NCBI GenBank assembly: GCA_026724425.1
Contig: JAIUCV010000001.1
Coordinates: 5,624,556-5,688,555, forward strand
Length of the DNA stretch: 64,000 nucleotides
Source of the DNA: Erythrophleum ivorense
Lineage: Eukaryota > Streptophyta > Magnoliopsida > Fabales > Fabaceae
Direction of reading: 5' to 3'
Below the pieces are notes generated by a model that was given only the letters and a program-made list of their open reading frames with translations, was not told the origin of the DNA and did not search any database. Shown in pieces: positions 11,598 through 22,174 of the stretch (position 1 is its first letter; every line of letters begins with the position of its first letter). The position numbers and the translations under genes were made by a program.

Positions 11598-12428
11598 ATG
11601 GAGTCACATAAGAACAATGTTGCTGTTTTCGACGGTCCTGCTGCAACTGCGGTAGGTGCTAATTCCTTCGTCCCATTGGCACTACCTCCTATGCCACTAT
11701 CTAGGCTGCCACCAGATGTTTCCAAGATTGATGTTTTTAACAAAAAATTTTTTTGAAGGTGGCAAGAATGTGTCTACTCTATTCTTGACCTACATGGAGT
11801 TGTTGCTGCACTCACACAGTTCGAGCCTTCGTCAGATATTGACCAAAATCAAAGGACTGCTTGGGAATATGCCAACAAGACATGTAAAAATATCATTATT
11901 AACACCATGTCTAATGATCTCTTCGATGTTTACTATGTGTACAAGGAAGCAAGCAAAATTTGGGAGTTGCTAATTGCCAAATATACTGCTGAGGATGTTA
12001 GGAAGTAAAAGTTTATTGTTAGAAAATATTATAGATGGGAGATGACCGAGGACAAGGATATTAAGCTGCAAATTAATGAGTACCACAAACTGCTGGAAGA
12101 GTTGAAGGCAGAAAAAATAAACTTACCTGACGAGTTCGTTGCTGAGATTCTGAATGAGAAGCTGCCTGAATCATGGAAGGACTACAAACAAAAGCAATTG
12201 CCATTGTCGGACTTGATCAGTCACATCATAATCAAGGATACAAATCGAAAGGAGATGCAAGTTGCAAAAGGTAAAGAGATGGCCTCAAAAGCGAATTTGG
12301 TAGAGATAAAGCAGCATAGCAAGAGGTATGACTTTAAAACAAAACTTGACTACAAGCCTAAAAGTTCTAACCCCAAGTTCAAAAAGAAAGGGAGTTGCTT
12401 TATTTGTAGAAAACTAGGCCACCATGCT
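11598..12428 (+). pseudogene. Copia gag remnant (5' part), truncated by insertion inside the zinc knuckle
   Basis: Gag starts at ATG 11598 (MESHKNNVAVFDG), 13 bp after the LTR. The frame is lost near 11745-11760, where A/T runs follow VFNKKFF. It reappears in another frame, including a long stretch 12042-12428 with leucine-rich helices (KDIKLQINEYHKLLEELKAE) and a lysine-rich tail. The nucleic-acid-binding CCHC knuckle begins C-F-I-C-R-K-L-G-H at 12396 and is cut after the next two codons by the solo LTR. The frame resumes at 15239 with T-Q-C, so C-X2-C-X4-H-X4-C is complete across the insertion. Confidence 0.85.
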
Positions 12429-15233
12429 TGTGACAACCTTACCTTGTAATCATTGTAATTATGGTTAAGTATACGATTAATAATTAGTTACCAAGGTTTG
12501 AGTGGTTACAATTTATCACATTGTGAAATTATGGAAAAATTTTGAACCTTGATGTTAGGGTCATAATCATACCACCTCAACAAAATAAAATTTGCATAAA
12601 AGAAATCCCACTACCATAAGGGGTTTATGATTCAACCGTTCATTAGTTTCAATGCCCAATAACCTCCCACAAGTGCTCCTATATCATCTCTTACCATTAC
12701 CGTTGGAGAAATTGGAGTTTTTAGGCTAAAAGGAGTAGGTTGGGGACTTGCGCCGCAGCCTCTACCTTCCCTACCGTGGCCTAGTTGTTCTTTGGAATCA
12801 CTGGACAAGTTTCACAAATCTTGCCGCGGCCAACCTATGTGGCGCCGCGGCGGAAATGCCTCCTGGAACTACTGTTCTCAACCTACACGATTCTCGCCTC
12901 GACGCAATATATTTACACCACGGCGAGTTTTGCTACTGTTCAACTCTTAATTAATTTCCTCGAGTCACGCCGCGGCAGGACATCATGCGCCGCGGCAAGT
13001 TTTAGCTCTGTTACCCTCCTGGGCGATTTTTTTCATTTTGCGCTGCGGCGAAATTTATCAAGCCGCGGTGCTCCTCGCCATTGTCACTTCCTAGGCCAAT
13101 TTTCTTCCCTTGCGCTGCGGCGGGATTGGTTATGTCGCGGCGCCTTTCGGCTTTGTCTCTCATTTGGCCGCAGTGAAGCCTTCTTAGCCGCGGTGAGACT
13201 GCCTCCTGTAACTACATTATCCAAATTTCGCCCCTTACACTCCAAATCCCATCTTAAAAACTCTCCAGGTCCACATTCCCTTATTTTATGTGATTCTAAT
13301 AGTGTTTATCTACCCTATTTACCCATCAATCCGTCCATTACCATTGTAAAACTTACATACTACTTCCTACTTGCCCAACTAGCTCATATCAGTAGATTCA
13401 TAAATATATAACAGCAAGAACACATGCATTAGCAACAATTAACATCCCATGCATATTCCATAGATATTTCATTCATCAATAGCTTATGTCCATATCCAAG
13501 GAATCATATGACTACAGTTCCCATATGGTAATTCATATCATAATTTCAACAAGACTATATATATGATACTATAAGTTTATACATTAATATTCAACTGTAA
13601 TGAGACTTAAATCCTTAACGGTTACATTTCAATCAAACAAAATATGAACGCCTACACTTGGCAACATAAATACATGATGATGCTATATAAACTAATAACA
13701 AAATTGCATCTTTACTAAATAAGCCAGCCTAAGTGTAGCCTTCTCTCATATGTTGGAGCTCATGGATTTTCATCCATTTGCCTCCCTTTGTCCTTACCCG
13801 AAGAACTTTCACTTGAAATATTAATCCCATGAAACGGGATGAGATATAAATCTCAGTAACCAAAATAATTCCATCATATATCCAGTTTAATTAGCATATA
13901 TGCATAAATCAAAATCAACATCAGAATCATATCCATTATATCAGCAAATGAAACAATTAGGCTATCATGATTACTATTCCATACTAGCAATCATATTATC
14001 ACATGTTAAAGGCCATTAACACCGGGAGAGGCCCATCCACGGCACCTACTCCCTATTGAGCACAACCAAGGCTCTGTGCATCTGGGTTTGATCATAACCC
14101 GGTGCTCGATCAAAGCACATGCACGGGTGGCAGCCGCACCATAGCTCCACCATGGACTCACAAGGTCCAATCACAATTCAACAGATAGCCAACCAATTCA
14201 TTCAACATTTCAAATCATTCATATACAACAAATATGAAATTAACACAGATATATGTATAGAATTTTGATAAACCCAGTTACCTCACTTGTAGATAAATTT
14301 GCAATAGTCACCACAAATCCCAAATTCGGATTAGAGTGTTCTTCACTAGAAAATTCAATATTCCACCCAAAATCTTAAGCAAATTCGTATAGAATTAATA
14401 CCCATTTTATAAATCAGCTATGTGGGTCTCAAATTAACAAATGAAGCATCAAAATAGAGGGTTTAAACTCACCCAAGGTCAGCCCTAACCTCAACCTACG
14501 AATTTCACCAAGAAAATCCCCAAATTCTCACATTTCAAATTTTGGGTAGGGTGAAAATACTCCAAATGAAAAACTAATCGGACCAAATTATAAAGAAAGA
14601 TAAGGGGATTAAGTTGTATAACTATTACCTTGGCTGAATCTTGCTTTAAATGTGAGAAAATACAGAATTTTTGCCCCCAACCCTAGCCTCCTTCTCAACC
14701 TCCGAACTTTGCTTCTTGAGTTTCAACAAATGAGAAAGTGACTGAAGCATTAGGGTTTAAGTTGGATTTTTAGTTGGGTCAAATATGGGTCATGGGTTGC
14801 TCCAAGATCCAACTTTATTTGGGCTTCAGGTTTTTACTTGTTGGGCTGCAGAATTTCTACTGGGCCAATTTTATATGCATTGGGTTGCTGAAATTTAATT
14901 AGGTTTGGGCCAAGTTTGAAGAGCTTAAGAATGTGGGTCTTCACAAGGGTTATTGGGCCACTTAGAAGAGTCCATATAAAGTGAATTTTGGGCCTCCATC
15001 ACACTAAATTAGGTTGGGTCTGCACCTAACCCATTGGGCCTCCATTAGCCTCTTCTCATGATTTATTAATTTAAGCCTAGATAAAATTTATATCCCAATT
15101 AAATCTCAAACCCGTTTTAATAATTTATTTCTCTAAAATCTTCATTCACTCAACTTGCTTAATTATCCCATATTAATTATGCCTAATTAATCTAATCTAT
15201 GATTAATACCTTAATTAATTATGGGGTGTTACA
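12429..15233 (-). mobile_element. Solo LTR of a Ty3/gypsy-type element nested in copia gag
   Basis: This 2,805-bp block reads TGTAACACCCC at its start and GTTGTCACA at its end on the minus strand. It is flanked by 5-bp repeats ATGCT (12424-12428) and ATACT (15234-15238), one base apart. I see no internal duplicated LTR, primer site or pol domain, so it looks like an LTR left by recombination. The TGTAACACCCC start and great length are typical of Tekay/Del-type chromovirus LTRs, which is a family-level inference. It contains a GC-rich segment (12740-13200) with repeated CCGCGG palindromes and a second GC-richer patch at 14020-14160. A 208-codon frame at 12785-13411 lies inside and is not a gene. 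Confidence 0.8.
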
Positions 15234-15238
15234 ATACT

Positions 15239-18200
15239 ACTCAATGCAAGAAGAGGGCTAAAAATGACAATCCTCCTAGGGCCAATCTGGTTCAAGGAGA
15301 CGAAGAAAATAAAATCATTGTAGCGGTCATTTCTCAAGCTTTCTTAGTGTCCGATGTGAAGAAATGAGTGGTAAACTTTAGAGCTACCAGGCACATTTGT
15401 GCGAATCGTGAGATGTTTGCCTCCTATAGTCCTACCAAGGAAGGAGAAGATCGTATTTACCTTTTTGATTCTCGAATTGCAAAAGTTCTAGGAAAATGAA
15501 AAGTTGAACTAAAACTCACATTTAAAAAGATTTTGTCACTCAATGATGTTTTTTCATATGCCTGATGTTAGAGCTAATTTAATTTTTGTAGCTCTATTGA
15601 GCAAAGTTGAGGTTAAGGTATCATTCGAATCTGATAAGATCGTAATGACAATGAATAATATTTTTGTTGGGAAGGGTTATTGTACTCAGGGGCTGTTTGT
15701 ACTTAATACTGCTGATATGAATAAAAATGCATCATCTTCTGCCTACTTTCCTATCTTTATGATTAATTCTTTTGATGTGTGACATGCTCGATTAGGACAT
15801 GTTAGTAAATCTTATTTTAAAAAAAATACAAAAATTTGATTTAATTTCTAAAATTAAAAATAATTTTCTAAATAAATGTGAAGTTTGTGTAGAAACTAAG
15901 TTAACTAAAAAGTTTCATTTTTCTATACAAAGAGAAACTAAATTATTTAGCTTAATACATAATGATTTGAGTGATTTGAAACAAACTATGACAAGAGGTG
16001 TCAAAAAGTATTTTGTAACTTTTATCGACAATTTTTTTAGATATATTAAAGTTTATTTATTGAGAAATAAAGATGAGGCTTTTAATAAATGTCTTTTATA
16101 CAAAGTTGAGGTAGAAAATCAATTAAATAAAAAGATTAAAAGAGTTTGGTTGGATAGAAGAGGAGAATTTGTTTTATTTAATGATTTTTATGAAAAGGAA
16201 GGAATAATTCATGAAGTAACCCCTTCATATTCATCAAAGTCAAATGGACTAGCAGAAAGAAAAAATAGAATTTTAAAAGAAATAATGAATGCTATACTTG
16301 TAAGTTCTTCTACACTAAATAATTTGTAGGGTGAAACTTTGTTATCTACTTGTTTTTTTACAGAATAGAATACCTTATAAGAAAACAAATAAGACACATT
16401 ATAAATTATGAAAAAAATATGCACCAAATTTAAAATATTTGAAAGTGTGGGGGTGTCTTGCAAAAGTTTCATTGCCCGATCCTAAAAAAAAAAAAATTGG
16501 TTCTAAAACTTCTGATTGCATGTTTATTGGATATGTTGAATATAGTGCATCTTATAGATTTTTGATTTTAAAAAGTGACATTCTTGATTAAAACATTATT
16601 ATTGAAACTAAATATGTAGAATTTTTTAAGCACATTTTTCAGTTGAAAATTCAATATATTTCTCAAATTGCAGAAAATTTACCTTCATCAAATCAAAATG
16701 AAAATTCTGTTGAAAATTTGAGGAGAAGTAAAAGACAAAGGAAAGAAACCTCTTTGGGAAATGATTTTTATACTTATTTAGTACAAAAGGAACTGACAAA
16801 TTTTTTTAAAGCTATTTCATCTTCTAATACTCATCTTTAGAAAGAAGCTATTAAAACTGAAATTGATTCTCTTAATCAAAATAAAACTTAGATTTTAGTA
16901 GACTTGCCTCCAGGAGTAAAACATATTGGTTGTAAATGGGTTTTTAGAAAGAAATATAATCCTAATGGGCCTATTGACAAATATAAAGCGAGGCTAGTAG
17001 CTAAAGGATTTACTCAAAAATAAAATATTGATTATTTTGATACTTTTTTTCCAGTGACAAGAATTTCTTTTATTAGAGTTTTAATTGCGTTAGCTTTGAT
17101 TTATAAATTATTTATTTATCAAATGGATGTTAAAACAGCTTTCTTACATGGTGATTTAAAAGAGGAAATATATATGGTACAACCTGAAAGGTGTGTTACT
17201 CCTGGACAAGAAAATAAAGTTTGTAAACTTGTTAAGTTATTGTATGGTTTGAAACAAGCGCCCAGACAATGGCATGAAAAATTTGATCAAATATTAATAA
17301 GTGATGGTTTTTCTACAGTTGAAGTGGAAAGATGTGTTTATACAAAAATTATGAATAATGGTTATGTAATTATTTGTTTATATGTTGATGATATACTTAT
17401 TTTTGGTACAAGCATAGATGTTATGATTGAAACTAAACAATTTATTTTTTCAAAGTTTGATATGAAAGATATGGGTGAAGTAAATGTAATATTAGGTGTT
17501 AAAATCATAAGGAGTGAAAACGGTATTTTCCTAACTCAAGAGTATTATATGAAAAAAAATTTTAAAAAGTTTAAATATTTTGAAAAAACACCTGTAAGCA
17601 CTCCTTATGATGCCAACATAAAATTAGTTAAAAATAAAGGTGATCCAGTGGCTCAATCTACATATGCATAGATTATTAGGAGTCTGTTGCACCTAATGAA
17701 TTACACTCGACCTGATATAGATATGCTGTGTGTAGATTGAGTAGATATACTCACTGTCCAAGTACTGAACATTGGTTAGCTCTAGGCAGATTAATGAGTT
17801 ATTTGAGAGGTACCATAAATTATGGTATATTTTATAATAGATTTCCTGCTGTATTAGAAGAATACAGTGATGCTAACTGGATCTCAGATTCAGAAGAGAT
17901 GAAATCTACTAGTAGTTATGTATTTACTCTTGGTGGAGGTGCAGTAACTTGAAAATTAGCTTAACAAAATATTATAGCGAGATCCATTATGGATTTAGAG
18001 TTTATTGCTCTGGAGCTAAGTAGTAATGAGATTGAATGATTGAAAAACTTCTTGGCAAATATTCCATTAGGTGAAAAGCCAACACCATCAATATCCATAC
18101 ATTGTGATAGTCAATCAGCAATAGCCGTTGCTAAAAATAAGACCTATAATGGCAAAAGTAGGCACATTCGTTTAAAACATAATATTATAAGACAACTGTT

Positions 18201-18327
18201 GAAAAATAGAGTTATATTGATCGATTTTGTAAGGTCAGAATTAAATCTAGCAGACCCTCTAACCAAACAGTTAGGGAAGAAACAAATTTTAAAAACTTCG
18301 AGAGGAATGAGACTTAAGCCAATTTGA
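15239..18327 (+). pseudogene. Copia gag end and pol remnant (protease, integrase, RT, RNase H)
   Basis: Domains appear in copia order. The protease area near 15368-15400 keeps the A-T-R-H-I-C surroundings, but the expected catalytic D-S/T-G reads N-F-R. Integrase spans about 15781-16330 and keeps the acidic residues in H-N-D-L, the D of W-L-D-R-R-G-E-F, and the E of NGLAERKN. RT runs about 16900-17680, with KTAFLHG and the YVDD active site at 17381-17392. RNase H spans about 17700-18327, with CDSQSAIA and the terminal SRHIRLKHN and ADPLTK motifs. In-frame stops occur in protease, in RT (for example near 17021) and in RNase H (near 17952), so no polyprotein can be made. Confidence 0.93.
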
Positions 18328-18869
18328 AAATTAACAGTGATGGTAACCCAACCTCTATGATTGGTGATCCTATGAAGGAGGTTCATATGGGTAAAAACAA
18401 GTCATTTGTTAATTCTACTAGTGCTTTATTATTTTTGATCCCTTCCTTTGATATAAGAAAAGTGCTAGGATGCAATAGTGGCGAGGCTGAGGAAAAGCTC
18501 TTAATGATTTCATATTCCTTATGGATAGTGTGTTCATTACAAATACACTTGATGAAATCACCTATATGAATGTGGAGTGGAGCCTCTCCTATGAGATTGT
18601 GACAAAATCTCTAGAATATTCATTAAAACTAGGCACACGCACGGCAGTTTAAAAGCGCAAAAGTAGAAATTGTAGAGGTATAAACTGACTCTTAAAGCCT
18701 CTAGTATACAACAAAGAATTATTGATTCATAAAAGCTATAAGCTTTACCAACAACTCTATGTACTAAGCATTAGTATTTTAGGAATGGTTCATAGTTTGT
18801 AAGACATCATATTCGAAATGTTTATACTCATATTTATAACTCAGATGATAGTGATTTTTTGACACACAT

Positions 18870-18878
18870 GTGGGGGAT
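18870..18878 (+). promoter_or_regulatory. Polypurine tract of the copia element
   Basis: GTGGGGGAT lies immediately before the 3' LTR, the usual plus-strand priming site in plant copia elements. Confidence 0.85.
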
Positions 18879-19614
18879 TGTTAGAAAATACATGTATGTG
18901 TGTGTCAAAAGGAAAAGAGAGAAAGAGAAGTCCCACTTTGCTCAAACAAATGAAGGCCAAAGAGTATAAATACTAACATGTGATCTTGGAAGAGCAAAAT
19001 GGGCTTAGGAAGAGAATAGACTCGTGCGTACAAAAATTGAGCTCAGTTGGAATCTACCGATTCCCCCCCCCCCCCCGCGCGCCAAGTTAAACGTAGACTT
19101 GGACAATTTTTGTAAAAAATTATCTTAATTTTCTTTTAAATTTGAATTTTGAAAACCTTTACCCGAAAATCTCCATTTTTAAAGCTTTCAGTTTAAACTT
19201 TCATGGCTTCCGTTTTTTTGGCTTAAACGTGCAGGCGATTTCTGAATGTTAAGGAATTGATGTTTATTCATCTCTGTCATTAAGCTGCTCCAACATTTAG
19301 AAACGGCTCCATTATTAGATTTAATTGTTGTCCAACGTCTTGCTACTCTGGTGCCTATAAATACCGAGTTGCTCATTGGGTTCGATGCACCGCAGCTACG
19401 AACAACATTCAAGCTATTCTCTTTTCTTCCTTTTTGCAATTTCTCTTTGTCCTTGAGTTTTTATTTCTGCTATTTTGCTTCCTTGCGACACTGCAGAAGA
19501 ATCCATTCAATCCTAGAGAGTGCCGTCTTGTGACGGAATAACTCACAAGGATAGTGTTCTTGTACATGGGTCGGATTTATTTTATTCTAATAAATTTTTA
19601 ATTTGCAGCAAACA
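18879..19614 (+). repeat. 3' LTR of the copia element
   Basis: Homologous to 10853-11585 and ends AAACA, followed by the CATCT target duplication. It differs by scattered changes and an expanded C tract near 19064-19077. Confidence 0.93.
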
Positions 19615-20093
19615 CATCTAAAGGCAAATGACAATTCAGTTAATTTAACAATTGAATGCCATTAACATTACAAAAAATTGAATATTTTAACAAATATACA
19701 AAATGAAATTGACACACAATAACATTTGAAACAAAATTAAAATTCACTCCAAACTTTTGAGTTTAAAAATATTATTAACTCCAACTAGTTACCAACTTGA
19801 ACAAAAGAAGCACTACTTCTTTGACGGGTTAGATAGTGACAAAAAGTGGAGATATAACTAACTATGAATTGTATGTAAAACGTCCATATATAGTCATTGA
19901 ACGCCACTAGCTCGGGAAAATGTGGTTCTCAGACACCGTTTTAATCTACAGCACAATCATTATCAACCTGAAAGAAAATAACATTATATAGAATGTTATT
20001 CATTTCTTCAATACTTCAAGGGGTTCACACAAACAATTAGTGTTGGAATCTATAAGTCTATATAAAGTCGAGTGCGAAGACTGTTATAACTTA

Positions 20094-20283
20094 CGATTTG
20101 TTTAGGATGCAAAATGAAAAAAGAAATAAAAAATAATTTTATAAATAAAAAAGATTTTTATATTTTAATTTAATAATAGATAAATATTATTAAATAATAA
20201 ATAATTATAATTATAAAAACATAATAGATATTATATACAATTATATTAAAAGAATCTTTTTATCTTATACAAAATCAAACGTC
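20094..20283. repeat. AT-rich MITE-like repeat, copy 2
   Basis: Shares its inner ATTATATACAAT segment and layout with 7745-7952. The termini resemble GTTTAGGATGCAAAATG on the left and the reverse complement of TACAAAATCAAAC on the right. Confidence 0.4.
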
Positions 20284-20812
20284 ACAAAGGAATATGAGGT
20301 TAAATATTGTTAAGTGAAAAATATAAGTTTAATAAGTCAACAGAGATAATGTTAATTAGCTCAGCCTCTAATTATAGCTAGCTAGCATGCTTATAGAATT
20401 ATTCTTCCCTTCGTGTTTGACGTTGTCTTGCTAGTTGTCACAAGTCGACCTCGTTTTCAAAGTCATTTCCTTTAGGGAATTAAGACGCCGTACCAAGGGG
20501 GACGCACATGATCAACGAGACTCACAGTAATAAGTGGTTTCTGGACAAATATGGAAGCATGAATAGATTTTCCTACATGTTAATAATGACTTAATGAGTC
20601 GATCAAACTGTACAAATTAAGATGGCTTACATGGATGGAATCTTCTAGGAAATGAAGGTTTGAAATTAAAATAGTGAAGTTTGACAAAAAATTTTGAAAG
20701 CCATCACATATTATGTACGTGTATGGTTATGGGTAGACTAGTTATAATTTACTTAATTTTTTTAGCGTTGGACTTAATATGCCCTAAATTGGGTTGATTG
20801 AGCCGGTCTCTT

Positions 20813-20851
20813 CCCCCCCCCCTCTCTCTCTCTATATGTATATATATATAT
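20813..20851. repeat. Compound microsatellite C(n)-(CT)n-(TA)n
   Basis: A C homopolymer passes into a CT tract and then a TA tract, read directly. Confidence 0.9.
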
Positions 20852-22150
20852 GCTACGTCGGGTTTATCATACCTATTGAATTGAGCATATATATTAGGGT
20901 TAACCACATCATCAGATCATAATTTTGGTAGGTACGACCATGTATTTGATAAAGAGATATCACACCCACACCTTTCATATTGCGCCATGGAAAACAATGA
21001 GCAGCATCATGTGCCTCATAGCATGTTGATATGTGACTAAGAGCAAATATCATAATGTTCTTTGGAATTGACTAATAAATTCATCTCCTAACTTAAGCAT
21101 CGGAGCATGGGTCAAAGCCAGCAATCTCTATGTTATTATAACCTCTTTGTTCTAATTTAAAATTAACTAGCTAGCACGATAGACACTTAATTGAATAGGA
21201 AGGGTAAAATAGACTATTTGCAATTTGCATACAATAAATGCGTCCAACTGATCAATTAGACTTAACTTCTGATTTTAATCAAACGTTTGATTTTAATCAA
21301 TACAAGATTATTTATTTCAGCGGTCCTAATGTGTCAAAGTTTACTCTTAAAAATTTTTATTATATATTTTGATGGAGGCCTAACCCGTTAAAGATTCATC
21401 CCTTGGAACACTTTGTTGTCACATCTAATATGCAGTATGAGGGTATTGGTATTTATTGCGCATTGAGCCTTTGAACATTCTAATAATGGGTCAATTCATG
21501 ACTTTGTTAAATACCAGTGGGAAGGAAAGAATTAATTCTAAGGAATACTATCCACTTTGGGAAATTCATCATCACGTCACCGTGTCCACAAGTTCAGGTG
21601 GGAAAGCCTAATTAAAGATTATTTATAGACGTGGGGGTTTGGCAGCTGGCTACACACTTTCAACTTCAAGACGGCATCGTTTATCATCTGGGTTCATTGA
21701 TTCTAGCTCTTTTGAAATAGTTTACAGTACAGCTAAGAAGCCAATTTAGGGTTTAATACCCTGTCCTATGTGTACAAATATTCAAGTCATTAATTCGTAT
21801 TCTCACTTTGAATTCTATTTACTTTCGTACATCCGGGGTATAATACCCTGTAATTACCCCCACACTTTGAGGAGGTGATAATGATACTTCTAACCTAATT
21901 GCCATGAAGGTCCCTTTCTCACTATAAAAACTCAAGAAATAATTGATCTTTATGGTCCTCGTTCTCACGGTCACTAATACCATACCAGGGCTCGCTTCTT
22001 AAGAAAATATCCTCAATGTTTAATCACTTCTCTCTTGTGAACTTACCTTCTTCCCCTAACTATCTCAATTTATTTAATGCAAACTCGGAAAATACGCACC
22101 CATCTCTCATTTTGTTTTACCAATATTCATTACAAGTTGTCAGGGCATCG

Positions 22151-22174
22151 ATATATATATATATATATATATAT
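22151..22174. repeat. (AT)n microsatellite
   Basis: About twelve uninterrupted AT units, read directly. Confidence 0.9.

Larger units (their letters stand above)
10853..19614 (+). mobile_element. Degenerate Ty1/copia LTR retrotransposon, interrupted by a solo LTR
   Basis: The 8,762-bp insertion is bounded by exact 5-bp target duplications CATCT (10848-10852 and 19615-19619). It has LTRs of about 733 and 736 bp that begin TGTTAG and end AAACA, a polypurine tract GTGGGGGAT at 18870-18878, and gag then pol in the copia order protease, integrase, reverse transcriptase, RNase H. Without the nested insert it is about 5.95 kb. Wording of the integrase and RT segments resembles the Tork/TNT1 group, which is a tentative call. 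Every frame is broken by stops or shifts, so it is dead. Confidence 0.95.

Noticed and set aside
12785..13411. A 208-codon open frame
   Set aside because: It lies wholly inside the solo LTR. Its openness follows from GC-rich repeat sequence, and the translation is Cys/Arg/Leu-rich without a domain.
12429..15233. A complete small LTR retrotransposon instead of a solo LTR
   Set aside because: I found no internal repeated LTR pair, primer site or pol motif; one TG...CA unit with one flanking duplication fits a solo LTR better.
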